From Roseinatronobacter sp052379845 (GTDB lineage Bacteria > Pseudomonadota > Alphaproteobacteria > Rhodobacterales > Rhodobacteraceae), in NCBI GenBank assembly GCA_052379845.1, contig JBQTCF010000001.1: a stretch of 64,000 nucleotides of DNA; one strand, 5' to 3'. The position numbers were made by a program, and so were the translations under genes. Shown here piece after piece: positions 17,924 to 26,168 of the stretch (position 1 is its first letter; each line of letters opens with the position of its first letter). A model generated the notes under the pieces. The model searched no databases. It worked only from the letters and a program-made list of their open reading frames with translations, and was not told the origin of the DNA.

Positions 17924-19285
17924 ATGGTATCGGTTCCCACCATAGCGGCAATCCGGTTTGGCGCGGGTCTGGCGCAGCATTTGCCTGCGCCCGGCCATGC
18001 GGGCATCTTGTATGACAGCCTGATGGCCGAAGCGCGCGCGCAATTTCCGCCCGAACCCTTCGCCGACCGCCTGACGCGCCTGCAAACGCGCACCACCTTG
18101 TTGCAGGCCAGCCGCGCTGCGGACACAACGCCCGCCCGCCGCGCCGAATTCGAGCGCGCGCATCAGGCCCTGCGCGACGCCAGTTTCGCCGATCTGCGCG
18201 CCAGCATTGCGGAATTGGCCTATGCGCGCACCGGCTTTCATGAACGCCTGACGCGGTTCTGGGCCAATCACTTCGCGGCCATGGGGCTGGGCGGGGCGCT
18301 GGCGCGCACGCGCAGCGCCTATATTGATGCCGCCATCAGGCCCCATGTCACAGCCCGTTTTTCCGATATGCTGCGCGCGGCGGTGCTGCATCCGGTGATG
18401 CTGGTGTATCTGGACCAGTTCCGGTCCGTCGGGCCGAACAGTCCCGTGGGCCGGCGGCAAGGGCGGGGGGTGAATGAAAACCTTGCACGCGAAATTCTTG
18501 AACTGCACACGCTGGGCGATACGCGCCATTTCACCCAAGGGGATGTCAGCCAGTTCGCCCTGTTGTTGACGGGGCTTACCGTCACCCCGCAACATGACTT
18601 CCTGTTTGACCCGCGCATTGCCGAACCGGGCATCCTGAGGGTTTTGGGCACAGGCTACGGCGCGCGCCGCGCCGGGCTGGAGCATATTACCCATGCGCTG
18701 GACGATCTGGCCCGCCGCCCCGAAACGGCCCTTCATATCGCGCGCAAACTGGCCCGCCATTTCATAGCCGATGACCCTGACGCGCAACTGGTCGCCCATA
18801 TTGCGGCGGCGTTCAGCCAAAGTGGGGGCGATCTGATGGTGTGCTACCGCGCGCTGCTGGAACACCCCGCCGCATGGGCAAGCCCCTTGGCCAAGACCCG
18901 CGCGCCCGTGGAATTCATGGCAGCCGCCTTGCGCGCGCTGAATGTCCCGCGCGACGGGTTTCTGGCGCTGCCATCACGGCGCACACGGCTAGACCTGGCA
19001 GATCCGCTGCAGAATATGGGCGAAGCGTTCGAAACTGTGCCCAGCCCGGCGGGCTATGACGACAGCGCCGCTTATTGGGTAACCCCGCAGGCGCTTGCGG
19101 CGCGCATTGGCTGGGCCATGGCGCTGGTGCAGCGCTGGCCGGACGGGCCGGACCCGCGCGCATTTGTGGATGTGGCGCTGGGGGATGCGGCGTCAGACGC
19201 GCTGCGCCGTGCCGCCCAAGGGGCCGAAACCCGCGCACAGGGGCTTGCGGTCATTCTGGCCTCGCCTGCGTTCAACCGCAGATGA
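17924..19285 (+). CDS. DUF1800 family protein
   Basis: About 453 aa. Sequence matches the DUF1800 pattern: an N-terminal AAIRFGAGL, the core RLTRFWANHFA, then GRGVNENLAREILELHTLG and FTQGDVSQFALLLTGLTV, and near the end RPETALHIARKLARHFIADDP. Proteins of this family almost always sit directly before a DUF1501 gene, as here (16-bp gap), and are thought to be exported; function is unknown. The start is uncertain: ATG 17924 (MVSVPTIAAIRFG) resembles family N-termini but its Shine-Dalgarno is too close; ATG 17873 is possible. Confidence 0.85.
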   Translation: MVSVPTIAAIRFGAGLAQHLPAPGHAGILYDSLMAEARAQFPPEPFADRLTRLQTRTTLLQASRAADTTPARRAEFERAHQALRDASFADLRASIAELAYARTGFHERLTRFWANHFAAMGLGGALARTRSAYIDAAIRPHVTARFSDMLRAAVLHPVMLVYLDQFRSVGPNSPVGRRQGRGVNENLAREILELHTLGDTRHFTQGDVSQFALLLTGLTVTPQHDFLFDPRIAEPGILRVLGTGYGARRAGLEHITHALDDLARRPETALHIARKLARHFIADDPDAQLVAHIAAAFSQSGGDLMVCYRALLEHPAAWASPLAKTRAPVEFMAAALRALNVPRDGFLALPSRRTRLDLADPLQNMGEAFETVPSPAGYDDSAAYWVTPQALAARIGWAMALVQRWPDGPDPRAFVDVALGDAASDALRRAAQGAETRAQGLAVILASPAFNRR

Positions 19286-19301
19286 CAGCAAGGGACACGC
19301 C

Positions 19302-20480
19302 ATGGCCTATCGCATGAACCGCCGCCAGCTTCTGACCCGCGCATTGGCGCTGGGCTGCTCTGCGGCGGCAAGCCCGTTGGTCACACCGATGAGTTTTGCC
19401 GCATTGCCCGGTGACCGGCGGTTGGTGGTTATCGTTTTGCGCGGCGCCATGGACGGGCTGGACGTGTTCCGCCCCGTGGGGGACCGCCATCTGGCCAGGC
19501 TGCGCCCGTATCTGGCGCAGGAAAACCCGCCGCTGGCGCTGGACAATTTCTTTGCGCTGCATCCGGCGCTGTCGGGGCTTATGCCGCTGTGGCAGGCGGG
19601 CGAAATGGCCTTCGTGCCTGCAACCTCCACCCTGTATCGTGACCAGCGCAGCCATTTTGACGGACAGGACCATCTGGAAGCCGGGACCGCAGGCATATTG
19701 CCCCCCACGCTGCAGCGCGATGGCTGGCTGAACCGGCTGGTCGCGCAACTGCCCGGTGCGCAGGCGCGCACGGCTTTCGCGCTGGGGCGTGAACGCATGC
19801 TGATTCTGGAAGGGCAGGCGGCCATCACCCAATGGTCACCGGGCACCGATCTGGACCTTGGCCCGCAAAACCGGTTGCTTCTGTCCTATCTGTTCCAGAA
19901 TGACCCGCTATTTGCCGAAGCGGGCCAGATTGCGCTGGACATGACCGCCTCTGGTCTGGACGATGACGACGACATGCCCGCAGCAGGTGACGCCACGGGG
20001 CTGGGCGCATATGTTGCGCGCCAGTTGCTGGACGATGCGCGCATCGCCAGCTTTTCGCTGACAGGCTGGGACACCCACCGCGACCAGCACCGCGCGCTTC
20101 TGCCCGCCCTGGGGCGGTTGCAGGACGCCATTGTGGCGCTGCGCGATGGCTTGGGCCGCGCATGGGGGGAGACCATTGTCATGGCGATGACCGAATTCGG
20201 GCGCACAGCGCGCGAAAACGGCGCGCGCGGCACGGACCACGGGACAGGGGGCGCATTGCTGCTGGCCGGCGGTGCCTTGCGGGGGGGGCGCGCCATCGGG
20301 GGGTGGCCGGGGCTGTCGGATCAAGACCTGTATGCAGGGCGCGACCTGATGCCGCTGTCAGATATCCGCGCCTATCCTGCATGGGCCATGCATGACCTGT
20401 TCGGCCTGCCGGTGTCCAGCATCGAGCGGCATGTGTTCGCACGTCTGGACATGGGTGACAGCCCGCGCCTGTTTCTATAG
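19302..20480 (+). CDS. DUF1501 family protein, Tat-exported
   Basis: 392 aa. The N-terminus MAYRMNRRQLLTRALALGCSAAASPL has a twin-arginine motif (RRQLL) followed by a hydrophobic stretch, indicating Tat export. The body has LVVIVLRGAMDGLDVF, SHFDGQDHLEAGTAG, GWDTHRDQH and MTEFGRTARENGARGTDHGTGG, all typical of DUF1501, which is related to the alkaline-phosphatase/sulfatase fold. It is the obligate-looking partner of the preceding DUF1800 gene. The biochemical role of the pair is not established. Confidence 0.88.
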   Translation: MAYRMNRRQLLTRALALGCSAAASPLVTPMSFAALPGDRRLVVIVLRGAMDGLDVFRPVGDRHLARLRPYLAQENPPLALDNFFALHPALSGLMPLWQAGEMAFVPATSTLYRDQRSHFDGQDHLEAGTAGILPPTLQRDGWLNRLVAQLPGAQARTAFALGRERMLILEGQAAITQWSPGTDLDLGPQNRLLLSYLFQNDPLFAEAGQIALDMTASGLDDDDDMPAAGDATGLGAYVARQLLDDARIASFSLTGWDTHRDQHRALLPALGRLQDAIVALRDGLGRAWGETIVMAMTEFGRTARENGARGTDHGTGGALLLAGGALRGGRAIGGWPGLSDQDLYAGRDLMPLSDIRAYPAWAMHDLFGLPVSSIERHVFARLDMGDSPRLFL

Positions 20481-23400
20481 GCTGCGCAGGTCATGTATCT
20501 GCGCGTCCGGGCAGGCGCGCCGCGCGATGTCGCATAAATGTGCATGATGGGTCAGGTAGATGACCTGCCCTTTGCGCGCCATCTGGCCCAACAGCCCGAA
20601 GGTGGCGTGGGACCGGTCGTCATCGAAGCTTTCCATGATGTCATCGGCGATGAACGGCACCATCGGGCGTTGGTCGGCAAGTTCCAGATAGCCTGCAATC
20701 CGCAGCGCCAGATATAGCTGGAAACTGGTGCCCTTGGACAAGGTGTCCACAGGTTTGGACGCGCCGCGCGCATCCTGGGCAATCAGCAGTTCGCGTGCCC
20801 CGTCCGGGCGGGTGCTCAGGCCCGTATAGGCGCCGCATGTCAGCGTCGTGAAAGCATGGCCCGCGCGGTCCATCATGCTGGAACGGTGCGTGTCGCGGTA
20901 GTGGCGCAGCGCCTGTTCCACGGCCACAATACCGGCCTGCCGGCCCAGATAGGCGCGCGCTTCGTCCTGAATTTGCAAAATCAGGGTCTGGCGTTCTTCT
21001 TCCAACCGGGCGGCGGCATCATCCAGCCCTACGCTGTCCAGGTCCTTTTGGGCGCTGGCCAGTTGGGCATAGGTTTCGCGCAACACCTGATCTTGTGCCT
21101 TCAGCGTTGCCGCAAGGGTGTCGCGTTCGACTGTGGCCGCCTGCACGTCAAGGGTGCTCAGGCGCGTGGTTTCCGCCGCCAGATCGTCGCTGTGCAGATG
21201 GCGCGTCAACTCATCGCGGGTGTCGGCCAGTCGGGCGCTTGCGTCATTCGCGCGGGTAATTCTGGCGATCTCGGCGGCTATATCATCCAGCGACAGGGGC
21301 GCGAACTGCGCGCGCAGCGGCTCGGTTGCCTGATCAAGGGCCTGACTGCGCCGCATCAGCGCCTCCAGTTCGCTTTGGGCCTTGTCGCGGGTTGCCATCA
21401 GGTGCGCGCGCTGGGCGGCCATGTCCTGTGCGCTGCGCAACCTGTCACGCAACCGGGGCCATAGCACGCGCGGGTCTGCTTCGGCGGGCATGTCCAGATC
21501 GCGTGCGAGCAATGCCAACTGGTCGCAAAAGGCGCGTTCGTCCTTGCGGATGGCGTCAATGCGGTGGGACAGGTCGCGTATTTCGCTGCGCAAGGGGGCC
21601 AGTGTTTCCAGCGTTTTCAAAATGGCGCGCACCTGCCCAACTGGCAGGGTGGGCGTGATCCATGTTTGCGCCAGTGCGGCTGTCCAGCGCGTTTTCCAGT
21701 CGGCGCGGGCCTGGTGCACCTGTTCCAGCGCGCTGTGTCGGCGCGTCACATCTGCCCTTGCGCGTGCCAGTGTCGCGCGCCGTTCTGCCAGACGTGCGGC
21801 ATCGGCGTTCAGGGCCTCGGCCTGTGCGAACAGCGCTGTGTAATCGCTGTCGCTGACCGGTGTCTGGCCCAAGGCGCGCAGGGCCCCGGCCAACAGGTCG
21901 CAGGCATGCGCGCGTCGGGCTGTGTGTTCATCCAGCAGTGCGCGGGCCTGCGCTTGCGCAGCGCCGGCTTGCAATGCTGTCTGGCGCAGGTCCAGCCATG
22001 CCAGCAGGTCCGCAAGGGACCGCCCCGCGGCAATGCCCGAAGGCAGAACGCGGCCCCAGAGCGTCGCAATCTGTTCCTTCAGGTCCGCCAACACCCCGTC
22101 GGCACTGGCCTTATGGTTTTGCGCCTGCACCAGTTCGGCCTGCGCGCTGCGCAGCTGTTCCAGACGTTCCGCCATGCGCGCGGCGTCAATCATCTGGGCG
22201 CAGAGCGCGTCATGCGCGGCCATCGCGTCCGCGAATTCAGCGGCAGAGGTGTCGTCCATCCGGCCACGATGCGCGGCCCACAGCCGGTCGCGCGCGGCGC
22301 GTGCATCTGCCAACGCGCTGGCCGTTGGTGCGCGGTCATCGCCCAAGCCCCCTTGTGCGCGTGCCACAAGGCTGCGCAGGCGGTTGGTTTCCGCATCAGC
22401 CAGGCGTGCTGTGCTTTCGGCTTGGGCAATCTGTGCGTCCAGGGCGCGCAGGTGCCCCGCGGATGGCAGCTCAAGGCTGCGCAGCGCATCGATTGTGCCT
22501 TGCCATGGTAACAAGGCGCATATGGCCTGTTCACAGGCCACGCGCGCGCTATGCCATGCGCTTTGCGCATCGGCATGGGCACGCTGCGGTGCGGTTGCGC
22601 GCAGGTCGGGCAAAAATGCGTGCAAATGCGCCTGTGCCTGCGCCAGGTCCGCCGCGGGCGGGGCCGCTTCGTCATCGCCTGCAAGCTCGGCAAGGGTGTC
22701 GCGGGCCTGCGCCAGTTCCTGCGCGGCGTTGCGCGCGCGGCGGGTCAGGTCGGCATCCTGTTCGATAAGCGTGTCCAGCGTGTCCAGAGCGGGCACAGAA
22801 AGGGGCGTTGCGTCCTGTGGCTGGATATCCAGCCCCAGATCAGCAATGATCTGCGCAATCCGGGCCTGCAGGGTGTCATACTGCGCGATGCGTTTGGGCA
22901 GATCATCTTGTTGTTTCACAATCGCGCCGAAACGGGCCTGCAGATTGTCCAGATCAGGGACATGGCGCAGGGCGGCCAAATCAGGGGCAAGCGCTTCAAG
23001 CTTTTGGTGCGCCTCTTCCGCCACGGCCTGCGCTTGCGGTGTCAGGGCCGCAAGACTGGTGCGTTCGTGCTGCCAGTGCGGCAGGTTGGCTGCCCAATCC
23101 GCAGGCAGGGGCGCGGGGGGCGGCAGTTGGGCCAGTATCTGTTCCTCGCGCTGCAGTCGCGCCAGAATGGGCAGCGCGTTCAGGTCGTGGTCTAGCGCAT
23201 CGTGCCGCGTTTGTGTCTGCGCCCGCGCGGTCAGGGCGCGTTGATAGGCCAGTTCGGCAGTCTGCACATCATCACATAACTTGCGCCACGCGCCGACCTG
23301 CAGATCGACGGCCTTGCGCGCCTCGGTAAGGTGTTTCAGGCGGTCCTTATGGGCGTGAAGCTGGGTTGTGCGGGCACGGGGGCGGAACCAACTGTCATTT

Positions 23401-23915
23401 TGCGCGCGCAAGTCGCGCAACCGCGCGCCCAACTCGGCCAGCCCTGCTGTGGCCTGAAACAGCAACTGTCCCAGATCCCCTTCGCTGGCCAGAATGCTGT
23501 CGCCCCCTTTGACCAGTGTAGTATCGTCCAGTGAAAACATGGTTGTGTAACTGGCGCGGTCCAGCCCCCCCAGAAGCGCTGCAAGAACGGATTCTGCAAC
23601 TGGCTGGTCAGTGCTCGCATTCAGCAATGTGTTCACATTGCCCTTGATGCGCGCCAGCGCATGGGGCGTTCCTGACGGGTCGCGCAAACTGGCCTGCACG
23701 CGCAGGGCGCGCTTTTCATGCAGGAAATCAAACGGTGTCTGGTTGGGAAACCCGAACAGCAGGTCCAGCCAAGCCGCCAGCAGGGTGGACTTTCCCGCCT
23801 CGTTCGGGCCAAAGATGATATGCAGATCGGGCGCGCCCTGCGCCGCTTCTGGCAGCGACAGGGTTGCATTGGTGAAATGGCCATATGCCGTCAGGCCCAG
23901 TGCGTCCAGCCGCAT
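20475..23915 (-). CDS. AAA ATPase, SbcC/YhaN-like SMC-type protein
   Basis: 1146 aa. Walker A (FGPNEAGKSTLLAAWLDLLFG) lies near residue 35, preceded by MRLDALGLTAYGHF. A very long Ala/Arg/Gln coiled-coil core with a DLDSVG-type hinge follows, and the C-terminal half-site holds the signature-like LSKGTSFQLYLALRIAG, Walker B MVPFIADDIMESFDDDR and the switch VIYLTHHAHL. This is the YhaN (AAA_27) version of Rad50/SbcC. It starts on the stop codon of the nuclease gene before it (TGATG), so the two act as a pair in DNA-end processing or repair. It converges with the DUF1501 gene with a 6-bp overlap of coding ends. Confidence 0.88.
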   Translation of the reverse strand: MRLDALGLTAYGHFTNATLSLPEAAQGAPDLHIIFGPNEAGKSTLLAAWLDLLFGFPNQTPFDFLHEKRALRVQASLRDPSGTPHALARIKGNVNTLLNASTDQPVAESVLAALLGGLDRASYTTMFSLDDTTLVKGGDSILASEGDLGQLLFQATAGLAELGARLRDLRAQNDSWFRPRARTTQLHAHKDRLKHLTEARKAVDLQVGAWRKLCDDVQTAELAYQRALTARAQTQTRHDALDHDLNALPILARLQREEQILAQLPPPAPLPADWAANLPHWQHERTSLAALTPQAQAVAEEAHQKLEALAPDLAALRHVPDLDNLQARFGAIVKQQDDLPKRIAQYDTLQARIAQIIADLGLDIQPQDATPLSVPALDTLDTLIEQDADLTRRARNAAQELAQARDTLAELAGDDEAAPPAADLAQAQAHLHAFLPDLRATAPQRAHADAQSAWHSARVACEQAICALLPWQGTIDALRSLELPSAGHLRALDAQIAQAESTARLADAETNRLRSLVARAQGGLGDDRAPTASALADARAARDRLWAAHRGRMDDTSAAEFADAMAAHDALCAQMIDAARMAERLEQLRSAQAELVQAQNHKASADGVLADLKEQIATLWGRVLPSGIAAGRSLADLLAWLDLRQTALQAGAAQAQARALLDEHTARRAHACDLLAGALRALGQTPVSDSDYTALFAQAEALNADAARLAERRATLARARADVTRRHSALEQVHQARADWKTRWTAALAQTWITPTLPVGQVRAILKTLETLAPLRSEIRDLSHRIDAIRKDERAFCDQLALLARDLDMPAEADPRVLWPRLRDRLRSAQDMAAQRAHLMATRDKAQSELEALMRRSQALDQATEPLRAQFAPLSLDDIAAEIARITRANDASARLADTRDELTRHLHSDDLAAETTRLSTLDVQAATVERDTLAATLKAQDQVLRETYAQLASAQKDLDSVGLDDAAARLEEERQTLILQIQDEARAYLGRQAGIVAVEQALRHYRDTHRSSMMDRAGHAFTTLTCGAYTGLSTRPDGARELLIAQDARGASKPVDTLSKGTSFQLYLALRIAGYLELADQRPMVPFIADDIMESFDDDRSHATFGLLGQMARKGQVIYLTHHAHLCDIARRACPDAQIHDLRSL

Positions 23916-25135
23916 CAGCGCGTGCCCCCCAGACGGGCCAGAACCTGCGCCAGCCCGTCATCGATGATGGCAGGGTCCAGCTGGTCGAACTGCGCGCGCA
24001 GGGCGGGGTCGGGGGGCAGTGCGGCTTGCAGTGTGGCGCGCATCTCCTCCAGTGTGGCGGTGAAGCTGTCGGAATGGCGAAAATCATCGTTAATCAGGGC
24101 GGCAAGCTGTGCAAGTTCGCCTGTAACAGATGGTGTGTTGCCCAGATCCAGCACCAGTTTTTCCACCCATGTCTGGCCCATGCCGCGCGCCAGTTCCTGC
24201 GCTTCCGCAAGGGCAAGATCCTGATCGCGCAACAGGCGCTGGGCAAGCGGTGTAGCCCCCGTCAGGCGCAGGCGGGCCACCAGATGGGGGGCGCGGCGGT
24301 CGGCGCGTTCCAGCGCGGTGCGCATGCTGGCCAGCAGGTCGTTCCAGTCATTCATCCCCGTGACATCCACAGGCACAATGCAAAAGGCCGCCAGCGCGAC
24401 GCTGCGTTCTTCCAGATTCAGCGCGCCGCCATCATCGACGGTCACCAGCGTGACAGACCCGCCGTCAACTTCGCCAATGTCGCGCCCTTGGGGGATGCCG
24501 GGCATGACCACACAGGCCGCGCCGGGATACACGGCGCGTTTGTGGATATGCCCCAAGGCCCAGTAATCAAACCCGCTTGCCTGCAGGTCGGACAGCGCGC
24601 AGGGGGCATAGGGGTCATGCCCTGCCGCCCCGTTCAACGACGTGTGCATCAGCCCAATGTTGACCGCATCGCCAACCGGGGGGCGGTATTTGGGCAGCAG
24701 GCTTTCAGGCGCTTTGGGTTCACGAAAACTCAGGCCATGAACGGCAATGCGCTGTGGTCCATGCTCCAGCAGTTCCAAGCCCGCGCGCCCGTCAAACAGA
24801 TGCACACAGGGCGGCAGGGTCAGTTCGCGGGTAATGCGGCTTTCGGCGTCATGATTGCCCCGGATAAGGAAGGCGCGAATGCCCGCCTCATTCAGCCGCG
24901 CCAGTTCGGATGCCAGAAACCGTGCGGTTTTCATGCTGGTTTGCGACCCGTCATACAGATCACCCGATATCAGCAGGGCGTCCACGCGCTCGGACAGGCA
25001 CAGATCAATGATATTGCGCAGCGCCATGCGCGTGGCCCCGCCGACCAGACTGGCAAGGTCAGGATCGCGCAGGGCCAGCGACCGCAGCGGGCTGTCCAGA
25101 TGCAGGTCAGCGGTATGAATGAAACGAAACGCCAT
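23915..25135 (-). CDS. Metallophosphatase-type DNA repair exonuclease (SbcD/YhaO-like)
   Basis: 406 aa. The calcineurin-like nuclease motifs are all visible: FIHTADLHLDSPL (D-x-H), LLISGDLYDGS (GD), LIRGNHDAESR (GNHD), a His in GLMHTSLNG, and YWALGHIHKRA (GHxH). This is the Mre11/SbcD-type nuclease, YhaO branch. ATG at 25135 starts exactly at the domain; the upstream extension to 25291 has no homology-like content. Translationally coupled to the YhaN-like ATPase. Confidence 0.9.
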   Translation of the reverse strand: MAFRFIHTADLHLDSPLRSLALRDPDLASLVGGATRMALRNIIDLCLSERVDALLISGDLYDGSQTSMKTARFLASELARLNEAGIRAFLIRGNHDAESRITRELTLPPCVHLFDGRAGLELLEHGPQRIAVHGLSFREPKAPESLLPKYRPPVGDAVNIGLMHTSLNGAAGHDPYAPCALSDLQASGFDYWALGHIHKRAVYPGAACVVMPGIPQGRDIGEVDGGSVTLVTVDDGGALNLEERSVALAAFCIVPVDVTGMNDWNDLLASMRTALERADRRAPHLVARLRLTGATPLAQRLLRDQDLALAEAQELARGMGQTWVEKLVLDLGNTPSVTGELAQLAALINDDFRHSDSFTATLEEMRATLQAALPPDPALRAQFDQLDPAIIDDGLAQVLARLGGTR

Positions 25136-25448
25136 GCTGTGACAGTGCCTTGGTTCGTGCAAGTTCGCAAGGGCGGGAAGATTGCGTAGGGGGGCTGGGC
25201 AGCGGGAAGCTGGTCCGAAAGGGGCATTCGCACTTGGATGAAGCCCGCGCACTCGGTGGGCCGGGGTCTGCCGATCCGACATTGGTAGCACTTAATGCAG
25301 GCGGCATATTCCTGACTTCAATCGCTTGGCGTGCCTTCAGGTCATCGGCAGGCCGCGGGACGGCCCGCCGAGTGCGCGGCGGGCTGCGCCCTTGATTCCG
25401 CGCTTTGGAATACTCTCCAATGTCCCCTTAAGGCCAAACGCATGGGGA
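25136..25448. other. Intergenic region with a long-range inverted repeat
   Basis: 313 bp between cobB's end and the start of the YhaO-like gene. No convincing gene is seen. It contains a 19-bp inverted repeat with one mismatch (25245-25263, CCGCGCACTCGGTGGGCCG; 25361-25379, CGGCCCGCCGAGTGCGCGG) around a 97-nt spacer. The promoter for the YhaO-YhaN pair should lie here. Confidence 0.5.
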
Positions 25449-26162
25449 TTACGCGCGTTCCTGCCCTGAATGGTCCGCCAGCACCTCATCCACCCAAGCG
25501 GGCACGATCCGGCTTGCGGGGCCAAGACGCGCCTCTCCGAACAGCCCCGCCGTGGCCGAGGGGTCAAGGTTCAGCTCCAGCGTGGCGGCCCCCGCAGCCG
25601 CAGCTTGCTGCACAAACCCCGCCGCCGGATAGACATTGCCCGATGTGCCGATCGCCACAAACAGGTCCGCGCGCATCAGGGCGCGGTCGATCCGGTCCAT
25701 ATGATAGGGGTATTCCCCGAACCACACGATGTCCGGGCGCGTGGCAGCCTGCGCACAGGCGGGGCAGGGGGCGGACGGGGCCATCACCTGCGGCGCGTCC
25801 CATCTGTGGCCGCAACCGGCACATAGCGCGCGGTTCAACTGCCCGTGCATATGCACCACATCCCGCGCGCCCGCGCGTTCCAGCAGGTCATCGACATTCT
25901 GTGTGACCAGACACACGCACTCGGGCGCGGCGCGTTGCAGGCGAGCCAGCGCAGAATGCGCCGCGTTGGGACTGGCCGCCAGACAATTCGCGCGCCGCGC
26001 ATTATAGAAGTCGTGCACCAGCGCGGGGTTGCGCGCGAACCCTTCGGGGGTGGCCACATCATTCAGGTCATATTTGGTCCATAACCCGTCCTTGTCGCGG
26101 AATGTGCCCAGCCCGCTTTCGGCAGACAGGCCCGCGCCGGTTAAAATGACGATATTCTGCAT
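25449..26162 (-). CDS. cobB: NAD-dependent protein deacylase (sirtuin)
   Basis: 237 aa. It removes acyl groups from lysines using NAD. Motifs: GAGLSAESGLGTFRDKDGLW (NAD-binding), TQNVDDLLERAG, catalytic His in VVHMHGQL, a Cys4 zinc site (CAGCGH...CPAC) and the AIGTSGNVYPAAGF nucleotide loop. The PDIVWFGE and PYHMDRI regions fit the bacterial CobB class. Six bp downstream of uvrC, so the two are probably co-transcribed. Confidence 0.93.
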   Translation of the reverse strand: MQNIVILTGAGLSAESGLGTFRDKDGLWTKYDLNDVATPEGFARNPALVHDFYNARRANCLAASPNAAHSALARLQRAAPECVCLVTQNVDDLLERAGARDVVHMHGQLNRALCAGCGHRWDAPQVMAPSAPCPACAQAATRPDIVWFGEYPYHMDRIDRALMRADLFVAIGTSGNVYPAAGFVQQAAAAGAATLELNLDPSATAGLFGEARLGPASRIVPAWVDEVLADHSGQERA

Positions 26163-26168
26163 GGCGGC

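Noticed and set aside
17714..18865. Long N-terminal extension of the AcuI-like protein
   Set aside because: It is antisense to the DUF1800 gene; a good Shine-Dalgarno and the true domain start at 17713.
21922..23244. 440-codon open frame antisense to the YhaN-like gene
   Set aside because: Ser/Ala/Arg/Cys-rich shadow with no recognisable motif.
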